A stretch of DNA of 64,000 nt. Source: Aquiflexum gelatinilyticum. GTDB lineage: Bacteria > Bacteroidota > Bacteroidia > Cytophagales > Cyclobacteriaceae. The translations under genes and the position numbers were made by a program. The notes under the pieces are model-generated. The model was not told where the DNA came from and ran no database searches. It saw only the letters and a list, made by a program, of their open reading frames with translations. Of the stretch, positions 8,139-17,455 are shown piece after piece (positions within the stretch are counted from its first letter, which is position 1; each line of letters opens with the position of its first letter). The stretch spans positions 124,001 through 188,000 of the forward strand of contig NZ_JANSUY010000001.1 of assembly GCF_024741135.1 (NCBI RefSeq), in the 5' to 3' direction.

Positions 8139-10621
8139 TCTCTCGGCCGAAAAGTCTTGCAGAAAGTTGACTTTACCCTTTCAGATTTTAGGAAATAGGG
8201 AATCCAGATGATGGCGGCTGCGCTTGCCCGTACGATTTCCCTAGTCTCGATTTCAAAATCTACATTGATAAAATAAGCGGCCAGATTATCCAGCAGAGTC
8301 ACTGAAATACTGATTGCATAAAATACGACCATCAACTTTGGAACACTTGTCCTTCTCTGTAAAAACAAGAGGATCAATACCAAATTAAAACCCAAAAAGC
8401 AGAAATTGTAAATCATTTCCGATACAACGAGGAATCTAAGCGCTTTTCCGTGCGTTTCGACGTTGAGCCAAGTCTGTTCGGAGAAATACTCCATGTCAAT
8501 GATAGTAATCAAAAGATATATAGGCGTAGCAAAAAGCCCAATTGTAGGCAAAACAAGCCATCCGCCGATGGATTTGTTTTCAGCATAAATCCATGGATCA
8601 GGGTCATAGTTTTTGTAAAGTTTGATACCGAAGTAAATCCAAAAACCTGAAATGATCAGCGCAAGCAAAATCGACAGTTGTCCCAAGTTTGAGGAACTGC
8701 CTTTTTGCTTTCCGGTATGGGTTACATAAAAGGAAAGTTCCTTCATCACCTCCTCTTTCTTTTTCAACAATTCCGCCACTTCAACGGCAGGAATGGTATT
8801 TTTTAGCCGTTTCAGGGAATGTTCCACTACCACCGTATTGCCCGCCCCAAAGATTTTGTTGTGGTAAGTGAAAGCACTTGCTTCTATGTTTTTTTCAAAT
8901 GGGGTGATGTTCCAATCTTCAGGAAGTACCACTTGGGTAGTCTGATAGAATTCCTCTTCATCTCCTACAAAATAGTCCATCGACCTATTGGCAGACTTCG
9001 GAAGCTCCAGAAGTGATTCCAATACGATCGGATATATCTGTCCATAAACATAAGTGCTGTCATCTGCTTTTTGCCAAAAATCCGGAATTTGGTAATATTC
9101 CTCTACTGTAAGCAGGTTTTCCCCATTGCGGTTATAATCCATCAATTTTACGACAGCGGTCGTGGAGATTCCCGGATACAGGTTGGCATAGTAATTCATG
9201 TATTCCTGGGTGATTTCCTCTTTGGATTTATTTGCAAAATAGGCCCTGGTTTCATCAGCTTTTCTTCCATACATTTCAGAGCGGACTACATATTCTGCTT
9301 TTCCGGAAAAATCATTTACTGTAATCAGTTCATTTATTTTTGTGTAGGGTACTTTGCCTCTTGGGATTTCTATCAGGTCTTTGACACCTTCTTTGATAAC
9401 CAAGCCCACGCCATAATCCGGAAAAAATGAATCTTCAAAAGATCCTCCCTGATCCGAAATGGTGGGATCAACAAAATAATTTTTTCCTTCCCATTCATAG
9501 GTCACCACACAATGGTCGAAGGCACTTTGACTCGGTTGTAAAGCTTTTGTTTCGCTTCTCCATTCGGTATTTACCAAAAGCGGATAGGCCTTCACACCCT
9601 CCTCCCGGAGCAAGGCTACCAAAAGCAGTGATTTGTCCTTGCAGTCACCGAATTTCTGATCAAAAACCTTCTTGGGGGCATTGGGGCGGTAAGCACTCAT
9701 GCCGGACTCCAAGCCAAGGTACCTGATATCATCTTGGACCATGCGGATGAACTCAGGGATTTTTTCTTCGGTCAAAGCCTTGTTATTGATAGTCTTCGAA
9801 ATCGGGCTGATCGTCCGTGAATCATATTGGTACAGGGGCAATGCCCATGAAACCACTTCCTCCCATCCGGAAAAGTTTGAAACCGAAGTCATCGGATAAA
9901 TGGCCAGCCAATTGGGTACATTGATGTCAAAAATCTTGGGACTCAAGGCCTCATTTTCCCAGGTATAGATTTTCATCCCGGATCCCTCTTCGATTGAGGG
10001 GCTGTATTGGTGGTCGATATTTCTATATTGGAGGCCTTTATCAGCTGAAGTGATGATGCGATACCTGAATTTTTTTACAGGAAAATAGAGTTGATGGTAG
10101 AGGTCGGCAGAGAAAAAATCTTTGTTGACGGGATTGAAACCTTTGATGGAATAGCTGTATTCGATGATGTCCTGCTTTTGTACATCAGAAAGGTGGATGA
10201 TGGTAGAAAGCGAGCCATCATATATAAACTGATTTGAACCGGATTCTTTTTGGATGGTTTTTATTTCGCTAAGGTTGAGTTTGTTGATGGCTTTTCCATC
10301 TCTCCAGATGCTGATGTCATGGATATGGAGCGTTTGATATGTCGGGTCATAATTGATGCTGATGTCTGAGTTTTCCTGGATTCCATCCACTGTCAGTACT
10401 TGGATTTTGTACCTGGAGAAAGAAGTTTTTTGGGGAACATGATATTGTCTTTCAAACACCAGGTAGGTGTATCCTCCTTCAGTGGGCTTGTGGGTTGGGT
10501 TGGCTGTTTCAGGTTCGGACTTGACCCAATCGGGAATGGGGGAGATTTTTACCTGAGAAAATGAAAGGTGTGAAAAAAAGAACAAAAGCAGTATTGAAAA
10601 CAAGCATCGGATTTTCCCCAT
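8135..10621 (-). CDS. DUF3857-transglutaminase-like protein with C-terminal DUF2569 membrane domain
   Basis: An 828-residue envelope protein. A signal peptide (1-22) is followed by a DUF3857 domain (about 50-250) and a transglutaminase-like domain with the triad Cys327 (FGDCKDKS), His370 (FDHCV) and Asp385 (VDPT). After a TM helix near residue 650, a multi-TM DUF2569 domain begins with the hallmark GGWLVLPTIGL and has four hydrophobic helices. DUF3857/transglutaminase proteins are common in Bacteroidota with unknown substrates. Fusion to DUF2569 puts the protease-like domain outside the inner membrane. Confidence 0.85.
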   Translation of the reverse strand: MGKIRCLFSILLLFFFSHLSFSQVKISPIPDWVKSEPETANPTHKPTEGGYTYLVFERQYHVPQKTSFSRYKIQVLTVDGIQENSDISINYDPTYQTLHIHDISIWRDGKAINKLNLSEIKTIQKESGSNQFIYDGSLSTIIHLSDVQKQDIIEYSYSIKGFNPVNKDFFSADLYHQLYFPVKKFRYRIITSADKGLQYRNIDHQYSPSIEEGSGMKIYTWENEALSPKIFDINVPNWLAIYPMTSVSNFSGWEEVVSWALPLYQYDSRTISPISKTINNKALTEEKIPEFIRMVQDDIRYLGLESGMSAYRPNAPKKVFDQKFGDCKDKSLLLVALLREEGVKAYPLLVNTEWRSETKALQPSQSAFDHCVVTYEWEGKNYFVDPTISDQGGSFEDSFFPDYGVGLVIKEGVKDLIEIPRGKVPYTKINELITVNDFSGKAEYVVRSEMYGRKADETRAYFANKSKEEITQEYMNYYANLYPGISTTAVVKLMDYNRNGENLLTVEEYYQIPDFWQKADDSTYVYGQIYPIVLESLLELPKSANRSMDYFVGDEEEFYQTTQVVLPEDWNITPFEKNIEASAFTYHNKIFGAGNTVVVEHSLKRLKNTIPAVEVAELLKKKEEVMKELSFYVTHTGKQKGSSSNLGQLSILLALIISGFWIYFGIKLYKNYDPDPWIYAENKSIGGWLVLPTIGLFATPIYLLITIIDMEYFSEQTWLNVETHGKALRFLVVSEMIYNFCFLGFNLVLILLFLQRRTSVPKLMVVFYAISISVTLLDNLAAYFINVDFEIETREIVRASAAAIIWIPYFLKSERVKSTFCKTFRPRD

Positions 10622-10717
10622 AAAGAATCTTAACTAATTATATTTTGAAATATAAATAATTGGGAAATAAAATTCCTAATGCATTCAAAAAATTATTTAA
10701 CTGCTTAGTTTTTTACT

Positions 10718-11221
10718 TTACAAGCCCGTTTTTTTGTACCTGAATTCCTCAATGCTTTTTACACCATCATTGGTCAGGGCGAGTTTGAGGATCAATTCGT
10801 CTCCATCCCTGTGAAAAGTAATCCCGCTGAAATACGCTGTTTGGCTTTCTGTTTTGATAAACTTAAAAATCGTCCATTCCTCCTTTTCTTCCCAAGCGCT
10901 CAGGTCCCTGTTGAAGTGTTTGAGTTTAAGGAAAAGTCTGCCGTCCTCTTCGACCATGTTCATGTATTCGGAGAAAATCAGGCTGCCATTCATCATAAAC
11001 CTGAAAGTTCCCACCATGCTGTTGTCCTGAGCAGGCAGCCATAACTCGTCGCATTCACCGCCCAAGCCAGTTCCTGACCAATATCCCACTATCCAATCCA
11101 ATTGCTGAATGGAACCGTTTCCGGCAGCTTGATCTTTGTCTAAGTAAAGCACTTCTTGGGCTGAGGTCTTGCCAAAAATCAGGAATGCCATCAGGAAGAG
11201 GAGGAAAGATTTATTTGTCAT
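10718..11221 (-). CDS. Secreted DUF6265-family protein
   Basis: 167 residues with a signal peptide (KSFLLFLMAFLIFGKTSAQ). The mature part has the DUF6265 pattern: LDWIVGYWSGTG, DELWLPAQDNSMVGTFR, EYMNMVEEDGRLFLKLKHFN and AYFSGITFHRDGDEL, which resembles a lipocalin-like beta-barrel. Function is unknown. It is transcribed in the same direction as the DUF3857 gene, 96 bases upstream of it. Confidence 0.8.
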   Translation of the reverse strand: MTNKSFLLFLMAFLIFGKTSAQEVLYLDKDQAAGNGSIQQLDWIVGYWSGTGLGGECDELWLPAQDNSMVGTFRFMMNGSLIFSEYMNMVEEDGRLFLKLKHFNRDLSAWEEKEEWTIFKFIKTESQTAYFSGITFHRDGDELILKLALTNDGVKSIEEFRYKKTGL

Positions 11222-11303
11222 GGTGTTGGGAATTTTTTATTCCAATCTATCAAATATTTCCCTATTTTCCATTTCAGATTGAGTTTCTAAATTCAAAAAC
11301 AAT

Positions 11304-12176
11304 ATGATCCATCTTTGTCAAAATCCGGTAAGGTCCGCTTTCATTCTTTATTCATTGTTATTTCTCATAAGCTGTAGCACATCCAAAACTGAGGCTGAAA
11401 AAGAAGAGGAAGGAGAATGGATTCAGCTGTTCAATGGAAAAGATTTAAATGATTGGACGATCAAAATCGCCAAACATGAACTAAACGAAAACTTTACCAA
11501 TACCTTCAGGGTGGAAGACAGCCTTATGAAAGTCAGGTATGATGGTTACGAAGCTTTTGACCAACAGTATGGCCACATCTATTTTAACACCCCTTTTTCT
11601 TATTATTTGCTCAATGTCGAGTACAGGTTTGTAGGCGAACAGGCAACAGGTGGGGAAGGATGGGCTTTGAGGAATTCCGGAGCGATGCTACATTGTCAGG
11701 ACCCAAAAACAATTTTGAAAGACCAGGATTTTCCTATTTCGATTGAAGGTCAATTTCTCGGCGGTGACGGGACGAATGAAAGGTCCACGAGTAACCTTTG
11801 TACTCCCGGTACAAACGTGTACATGGATGGGGAATTATTCACCCCGCATTGTGTCAATTCAAGCTCCAAAACCTATCATGGAGAGCGATGGGTGACAGCG
11901 CAGTTTTTGGTGTTGGGTGATTCGGTGGTGTACCATATTTTGGAAGGGGATACTGTTTTGAAATACTTCCATCCGGAAATCGGTGGCGGTAATGTCAGTC
12001 CATCAGACCCTGCTGTCAAAGTTGACGGAACTCCCCTGAAGTCGGGATTTATTGCTTTGCAAAGTGAAAGCCATCCGATAGATTTCAGAAAAGTGGAATT
12101 GTTTGATTTGGCAGCTTATAAAGGAGACAAGGAAAAACTGAAAAAGGTAATTAGGAGATTGAATAAAAAAGAGTAA
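11304..12176 (+). CDS. Lipoprotein with 3-keto-disaccharide hydrolase (DUF1080) domain
   Basis: 290 residues with a lipobox LISC and one DUF1080 jelly-roll domain beginning WIQLFNGKDLNDWTIK, with NSGAMLHCQDP, SIEGQFLGGDG and SGFIALQSESHPIDFRKVELFDL. This domain (PF06439) is related to concanavalin-like lectins, and some members hydrolyse 3-keto-glycosides. The gene is a single unit divergent from the DUF6265 gene, with the compositional change to the AIPR insert just downstream. Confidence 0.88.
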   Translation: MIHLCQNPVRSAFILYSLLFLISCSTSKTEAEKEEEGEWIQLFNGKDLNDWTIKIAKHELNENFTNTFRVEDSLMKVRYDGYEAFDQQYGHIYFNTPFSYYLLNVEYRFVGEQATGGEGWALRNSGAMLHCQDPKTILKDQDFPISIEGQFLGGDGTNERSTSNLCTPGTNVYMDGELFTPHCVNSSSKTYHGERWVTAQFLVLGDSVVYHILEGDTVLKYFHPEIGGGNVSPSDPAVKVDGTPLKSGFIALQSESHPIDFRKVELFDLAAYKGDKEKLKKVIRRLNKKE

Positions 12177-12370
12177 AAGCCAAAGCCATTCAAATTTTCA
12201 CTGATCTTTCAACCAAAGGATTTGATCAAATAATAAGTCCAATTGACAAATTGGATATTTACTAAACTAATCAGATATTTCAGAAATAACCGCAATCAAT
12301 TTCGGCCATCACTAAAAATCAAGTATTATACAACATATTTGGAATATATTAAACGTTGTCAACAATATAT

Positions 12371-14095
12371 ATGAGCATACTTCAATTAAATAGAATTAAA
12401 AAACTTTTAGAAAATCAAGTGATTCCTCATGTTGATGTAGCTGAAATTAAATCTGAAAAACCTAATATTAGTGAGGAGGAACTTAATAATATTCTATTTA
12501 CGCGTGCTTATACCCTATATGCTCTCAAAGCATTCACAAATGAATCGTACTTAGATTTAAAAAAGCATATAACAGATGGATTTTCGGATAATGGAATTGA
12601 TGCTATCTACTATTCAACGACTCAACGTGAGCTCATCTTAGTTCAAACCAAATGGATTCAAAATGGGATAGGGGGTGTTGACAAAGGAGAGGTATTAAAA
12701 TTTTTAAAAGGAGCAACAGATCTACTGCATTTACACTTTGATAAATTTAATCAGAAAACCCAAGATCTATCAAGTTGGATTGAAGAAATCATATTATCGT
12801 CTAATGTGAAAATCAGGTTAATTCTTAATTATTCAGGTAATAGAATTTCTGACGAAAACTTAGAACTCATAACAGATAAACTAGAAGAATTTAATGATAC
12901 AGATGAAGATGTATTCTTTACAGATTACAACTTAGCTAAATCTTACAGCTTCTTGAAAGACTCTATTGAAGGGGAACCTGTAAATGCCGATATTGATTTA
13001 TACAATTGGGGTCATACTGATGAACCAATTAAATCCTTCTATGGAACTGTTTCATGTGGCACAATTGCAGAGTTGTTTAACAAAAATAAAACTAGACTAT
13101 ACTCTAAAAACATACGATCATTTATAGGTTTATCTGATATTAATCGAGAGATAATTAACACTTTAACAAAAAACCCAGAGACATTTTATTACTTAAATAA
13201 TGGTATAACGTTACTTTGTAAAGAAATCAATAAATCACCTTATAACAGTGGTAAAAGAGATATTGGAAAGTTCAAGCTTACAGATTTAACCGTAGTAAAT
13301 GGTGCTCAAACGGTAGGCAGCATTGGATATGCCTTTAAATTAATGCCAGAGAAAGTATCCAATGCGAATGTATTCATTAAGATAATTTCACTTGAAAATA
13401 CATCTGCTGATTTTGATAAAACACTTACAATCGCTAGTAACACACAAAACAAAATAGAGAAAAGAGATTTTATTAGTCTTGATGATCAACAAAAGAAACT
13501 TAAACATGAATTTTATCTTAATGGATTAAAATATCACGTAAAGAGAGATGATCAAAATCCAGTAAAAGATAATGAGAATTATTATTTCGAGGAATCTACA
13601 ATTGCTCTTGCTTGCTTTCAAGACGACATTGATTTTTCTACCTATGCAAAAAGAGAAATAGGTCGTTTATGGGACTCAAAACCTTATAACCAATTATTTA
13701 ATGACAAGCTTACAGTTGACACATTGGTAAAGCTGGTAGACTTATTTAGACGAATTGAGAAAGAGGTTAAAAAATTACCAGCAATGGAAAAATTAATCTG
13801 CTCACATGGAGTTTACTTACTATCGCATTTAATAGTTCATAAATCAGATAAATCAATGTTCTTTGATCCATCCCAAGATTTAAAAAATTACTTTAAAGAC
13901 TTTTTCAAATCTGATTTTGATCGTTATACTAAAAGACTATTAAAAGCATATAATTACGTTAGTCCAAATAACAATTATCCTCTCTCTATATTTAAAAACT
14001 TCAATCATTGTCGTAAAATGAAAGATCACATTTTGGATTCGGAGGGTATTCCAAAACCTGGTCAGACATTAAATATGTTTGAAGAAATAGAATAA
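12371..14095 (+). CDS. AIPR-family (abortive infection phage resistance) protein
   Basis: 574 residues from the ATG at 12371; an in-frame TTG at 12356 is less likely. The AIPR signature (PF10592) is visible as FYYLNNGITLLC and LTDLTVVNGAQTVGSIGYAF. The N-terminal part has a PD-(D/E)XK-like nuclease pattern: GFSDNGIDAIYY followed by ELILVQTKW (D...QxK). Family members include abortive infection proteins and nuclease-like phage defence factors. The gene is alone, is far more AT-rich than its neighbours, uses AT-ending codons, and is bounded by the direct repeats, all consistent with horizontal gain. Defence activity is inferred from family only. Confidence 0.85.
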   Translation: MSILQLNRIKKLLENQVIPHVDVAEIKSEKPNISEEELNNILFTRAYTLYALKAFTNESYLDLKKHITDGFSDNGIDAIYYSTTQRELILVQTKWIQNGIGGVDKGEVLKFLKGATDLLHLHFDKFNQKTQDLSSWIEEIILSSNVKIRLILNYSGNRISDENLELITDKLEEFNDTDEDVFFTDYNLAKSYSFLKDSIEGEPVNADIDLYNWGHTDEPIKSFYGTVSCGTIAELFNKNKTRLYSKNIRSFIGLSDINREIINTLTKNPETFYYLNNGITLLCKEINKSPYNSGKRDIGKFKLTDLTVVNGAQTVGSIGYAFKLMPEKVSNANVFIKIISLENTSADFDKTLTIASNTQNKIEKRDFISLDDQQKKLKHEFYLNGLKYHVKRDDQNPVKDNENYYFEESTIALACFQDDIDFSTYAKREIGRLWDSKPYNQLFNDKLTVDTLVKLVDLFRRIEKEVKKLPAMEKLICSHGVYLLSHLIVHKSDKSMFFDPSQDLKNYFKDFFKSDFDRYTKRLLKAYNYVSPNNNYPLSIFKNFNHCRKMKDHILDSEGIPKPGQTLNMFEEIE

Positions 14096-14175
14096 AACTG
14101 TTTACAGCACTATATTGAGAAAACATAGCTAGATAGTGGGTTAATAAAGGTCCAAGCTCCTTAGGGAGTACTCCA

Positions 14176-14224
14176 ATTCTGCGAATTGACTCTAGGTGGA
14201 AATATACGAGCCAATTCACAGAAT
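14176..14224. other. Long hairpin downstream of the AIPR gene
   Basis: The arms ATTCTGCGAATTGACTC (14176-14192) and GAGCCAATTCACAGAAT (14208-14224) pair at 15 of 17 positions around a 15-base loop. There is no T-run after it on either strand, so it is not a normal terminator. It may be a recombination site, an element end or a small structured RNA; the sequence does not decide. Confidence 0.65.
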
Positions 14225-14502
14225 AGGCTTGGCGTATGATTGAAGGTTACCAACCTAAAAAATGATACGTTTCTTATATTTAACGTTATAGTGCATTTTT
14301 AAAGACGAAATATTTATTACAAAAACTGGTTCAGATGGAATGAAAATAGCGGAGCATAATCAAGTAGGTACCTTTGAACTATAAGCCAGTGTTTTTCTTC
14401 CCGCATGGTCTGGAGCAAGTCACAGGGTTGTAGATTTGGCGTTGAAGTTATTTCAACATTTGTGGTGAAATTAGCCATCATATGGTCAAACCTGCCCTAA
14501 AA

Positions 14503-14536
14503 CAAAAAAGTCAGCGAATCCGCTGACTTTTTTTGT
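14503..14536 (-). terminator. Bidirectional-looking terminator after the dienelactone hydrolase gene
   Basis: AGTCAGCG-AATC-CGCTGACT is a perfect 8-pair stem extended by A/T pairs, with A6 before and T7 after it, so it can act on both strands. It lies 26 bases past the reverse-strand hydrolase stop. Confidence 0.85.
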
Positions 14537-14561
14537 TGGCTTGGTAACCGAAGTTTCAGGC

Positions 14562-15458
14562 TTACTTGAGGTTTTTCTTAAAGAAATCAATCGTCCTTCC
14601 CCAAGCCAAATCAGCGGCAGCTTTGTCATACCTTGGAGTGGAATGGTTGTGAAAACCATGGTTTACTCCTGGATACATGTGCATTTCATATTTCTTTTTA
14701 TTGGCTTTAAGGGCTTCTTCATAAGCCGGCCAACCTTCATTGACCCTAGTGTCCAATTCCGCAAAGTGAATCTGAAGCGGGGCTTTGATGGTTGGAACAT
14801 CCGCCGCTGTGGGTTGACCGCCATAGAAAGGAACAGCTGCTTTCAGGTCAGGAACCCGCACAGCCATCATGTTGGAAATCCAGCCCCCAAAGCAAAATCC
14901 AACGACGCCGACTTTGCCGGTACAGAGTTCATGCTCCTTCAAAAATTCATAGCCTGCAATAAAATCCTGCAGCATTTCTTCCCTATCACGCTTGGATTGC
15001 ATGGTACGTCCTTCATCGTCCGTGCCGGGATATCCGCCAAACGGCGTCAAGGCATCAGGAGCAAAAGCAATGAAGCCATCTAAAGCAGCCTGATGGGCAG
15101 TATCTTCTATATACGGATTCAATCCTCGGTTTTCGTGGACCACGATGACGCCTGGAAGTTTTTCTTTTTTGTCAGCAGGCCTTGTAAGCAAGCCTTTCAT
15201 TTTGCCGGCACCTTTTGGAGAATCATATTCCACATAGGAGGAAATCAATCTCGGGTCATCTTGGGTAAATCTCTTGGCTTCAGCATAATTGGGAAGTAAA
15301 AATCCTAAAATCGCCGATACCGTCAAGCCTCCCACAGCAAATACCGAAAGGCGGTTTACAAATTCTCTTCTGTCGATCTTGCCATGGACATAGTAGTCAT
15401 ACATGTCAAAAATTTCTTGGCTTAAATCTTCTTTTTTGATTGGTTCCATTTGGTTCAA
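14562..15458 (-). CDS. Exported dienelactone hydrolase-family protein
   Basis: 298 residues of the alpha/beta hydrolase fold. The dienelactone hydrolase triad is visible: Cys189 in GFCFGGW, Asp236 in ELDTRVN and His267 in VNHGFHN. Before it, residues 28-55 contain [17 protein letters not shown] and a hydrophobic stretch, a late Tat-type signal seen in many Bacteroidota members of this family. An alternative start is Met4 (15449). Substrates in the family are dienelactones or other esters; none can be assigned here. Confidence 0.9.
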   Translation of the reverse strand: MNQMEPIKKEDLSQEIFDMYDYYVHGKIDRREFVNRLSVFAVGGLTVSAILGFLLPNYAEAKRFTQDDPRLISSYVEYDSPKGAGKMKGLLTRPADKKEKLPGVIVVHENRGLNPYIEDTAHQAALDGFIAFAPDALTPFGGYPGTDDEGRTMQSKRDREEMLQDFIAGYEFLKEHELCTGKVGVVGFCFGGWISNMMAVRVPDLKAAVPFYGGQPTAADVPTIKAPLQIHFAELDTRVNEGWPAYEEALKANKKKYEMHMYPGVNHGFHNHSTPRYDKAAADLAWGRTIDFFKKNLK

Positions 15459-15683
15459 TTCGGATTGAGGTAAAACAAGGATTAAAATATTACCATAAGT
15501 TAGACATAAACTTGGTAACCTTTAGAACTTTGACAGATAGAAAAGTTTAAACCGCTCGTGTAATTTACCTGCCACTAATAATTTTAGGGTAAAAAAAACC
15601 GGCAGAAAGCCAGGGCCCTGCAATTTTTTGGATTGCCTTTCCTTGTCTTCCTGCCGGGAGATAAAATTGGTTTTCAGAGAATG

Positions 15684-16619
15684 TTATTGGTTTACAATGG
15701 AAATATTTCCGGAGGTAATACTTCCTTTGATTTCTGTTGCTGCACCGTTATCTATGCTGAGGTTTCTTCCTGCCCGTGAGTTTCCTACAGAAACATTGCC
15801 GGAGCTCGCATTGAGGTTGTAATTGAAGTCCTTTAAGTTGGAAGAAGTCTGGATTTTGAAATTCCCTGATGTACCACTCAGTCTGGTTTCAGAACCCAAG
15901 CCGGAGTTTGTCGCAGTGACGTTTCCGGAAGTCACTCTCAATTCACCCAATTGGGAAACGTTTTCCAATTTTGCATTTCCTGAACTCAAACTCACATTAA
16001 CCTGACCCTCCACACCTGCTACACTGATGCCGCCACTGCCTGAGGAGTAACTGATGTTTCCTTTGATGTCTTGCATATTGGCAGAACCTGATCCCACATT
16101 TCCTTTGATATTGCCTTGGATACCTGTCATTTTGATGGATCCCGACCCGGCATTGGCTAAGATGTCTGCACTGATATCTTTGGCAGAAACACTCCCTGAA
16201 CCGACTGAAAGCTTGAGTTCGGAGCTTTGGACATTCTCCACATATACTGATCCTGAACCACCTTTCATGTCCAGGCTCATACCTACAGGCCCACTGATTT
16301 TGATGTGGCCTTTGGTTCTATTGTTCCAGTTATTATTGCCTGAGACCTTATGCGAAATCTTCAACACATCACCCAAGGTGACAAATACGATATCCTGATC
16401 AGGATTGGTAGATTCCAAAAATGCATTCACGGAAACATCGGTATTTGGACCCCCGATATATTCCACTTCCAACTGACCTCCGGAGACTTCTATCCTTGAT
16501 ATTCCGGAAAAAGATTTGGTCACATCCACGATGGTTTGGACTTGGGACATCGCAGGATGGATAGCTGCCATTGCTAAAATCAGGAACAGCGCAAATGTTG
16601 ATTTTAAGTTTGTTTTCAT
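15684..16619 (-). CDS. Secreted DUF2807 (putative auto-transporter adhesin, head GIN domain) protein
   Basis: 311 residues with a signal peptide ending MSQ and a head GIN/DUF2807 domain: FSGISRIEVSGGQLEVEY, then a right-handed beta-solenoid of repeating GSGSV/GSGSI/GSGSA/SSGN turns (about 120-300). It is the last gene of a five-gene run starting with an ECF sigma factor, 13 bases after the first barrel gene. It is presumably envelope-exposed. Its relation to true adhesins is only a database label. Confidence 0.88.
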   Translation of the reverse strand: MKTNLKSTFALFLILAMAAIHPAMSQVQTIVDVTKSFSGISRIEVSGGQLEVEYIGGPNTDVSVNAFLESTNPDQDIVFVTLGDVLKISHKVSGNNNWNNRTKGHIKISGPVGMSLDMKGGSGSVYVENVQSSELKLSVGSGSVSAKDISADILANAGSGSIKMTGIQGNIKGNVGSGSANMQDIKGNISYSSGSGGISVAGVEGQVNVSLSSGNAKLENVSQLGELRVTSGNVTATNSGLGSETRLSGTSGNFKIQTSSNLKDFNYNLNASSGNVSVGNSRAGRNLSIDNGAATEIKGSITSGNISIVNQ

Positions 16620-16632
16620 AGTAAGTTGGTTT

Positions 16633-17445
16633 TTAAAGTACGAATCCGAAACTCAAAGTATTGAGCTTGGGTCCTTTGTTTTCTTGGAAAGTATTGTTCA
16701 AATCATAGTTCATATAGAAGGTAAGGTCCGCCACCGTGATTTCGGCGCGAATCCCATATCTGAAATTCTCGGCAAACATATTGCCCATTTGGAATTCCTT
16801 TGCTCTATTTCCACTGGTATCCCGGTAGACAAATTTCCCTCTTCCTCCCAACCTGTAACCAGCATATGGACCAACACCGAAGCTGAAATTACCATTGCTT
16901 GTCTGCACGGTCGGAATCAAAGTCAGGTTAGCATAGGAAGCCGAAATTTTTGATTTTGTCCCTGTGCCTGATGGATGTTCCTCAAAAACCAAACTGCCGT
17001 TACTTCTTAATGCCTGCAGGTTTCTGTCCTCAAATTTGAAGTTGTACCAACTGACTCCAATGGCTGATTTCAGGTTGAAGTTTTTGCTTGGTTTGTAGGT
17101 ATAGTGGTAATTGATCGCAGGATTCCAACTGCCCCAAGGTTTGACAACAGGAGCAGCATCGTCCCCAATCCAGGTATTGATACCGATGTCCAAAGTCAGT
17201 CCATTGCTAGATTTTTTTGACTTGGATTGATATTCATAATATTGGTCTCCTTTTGATACAAATTCCCAGGTATTGGTACCGTCGGCATTTTTGTAGACAA
17301 TGACATCGGTGTTGAAAAGGGTAAAGTTGGTAGTTTTTACCGAATCTTGTCTTGCAGAATCTGCTTCCTGGGCAAAGCCCAGAGAAGTCAGAAACAGCAA
17401 TGGAATTAAAATCAGTGTGGTCGTTTTCATTGGCTTAGTATTCAA
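16633..17445 (-). CDS. Outer-membrane beta-barrel-like protein, paralogue of its upstream neighbour
   Basis: 270 residues with a signal peptide (LILIPLLFLTSLGFAQ) and alternating beta strands. It shares with the adjacent 341-residue protein the strings WGSWN, WYNFKFE, SKISASY, GPYAGYRLGG, NFRYGIR and a C-terminal barrel strand ending in a hydrophobic residue (FGFVL versus FGIIF). The two are clearly tandem duplicates that have diverged. It lacks most of the N-terminal extension of its partner. The precise role is unknown. Confidence 0.78.
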   Translation of the reverse strand: MNTKPMKTTTLILIPLLFLTSLGFAQEADSARQDSVKTTNFTLFNTDVIVYKNADGTNTWEFVSKGDQYYEYQSKSKKSSNGLTLDIGINTWIGDDAAPVVKPWGSWNPAINYHYTYKPSKNFNLKSAIGVSWYNFKFEDRNLQALRSNGSLVFEEHPSGTGTKSKISASYANLTLIPTVQTSNGNFSFGVGPYAGYRLGGRGKFVYRDTSGNRAKEFQMGNMFAENFRYGIRAEITVADLTFYMNYDLNNTFQENKGPKLNTLSFGFVL

Positions 17446-17455
17446 AAAAAGGGAG

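Larger units (their letters stand above)
12346..14289. mobile_element. Candidate AT-rich insert with AIPR gene, hairpin and flanking direct repeats
   Basis: The left boundary ATATTAAACGTTGT (12346-12359) and right boundary ATATTTAACGTTAT (14276-14289) agree at 12 of 14 positions, with the palindrome AACGTT in both. Between them lie only the AIPR gene and a 17-position hairpin (14176-14224). The base composition inside is clearly more AT-rich than in the flanking genes. No integrase or transposase is present, so this would be a passive cassette or the remains of an element. AT-rich repeats of this length can also arise by chance; the call is tentative. Confidence 0.4.
14096..14561. other. Intergenic region downstream of the AIPR gene
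   Basis: No gene is supported in 466 bases. It contains a strong hairpin (14176-14224), a small AGGTT-ACC-AACCT palindrome (14244-14256), the right-hand direct repeat (14276-14289), a GTTGAA/TTCAAC stem near 14442-14458 and a terminator (14503-14536). The composition returns to the genome average from about 14330. Confidence 0.6.

Noticed and set aside
14001-14219. Reverse frame of 72 codons over the end of the AIPR gene
   Set aside because: It spans the AIPR 3' end and the hairpin, has no motif and no neighbours on that strand.
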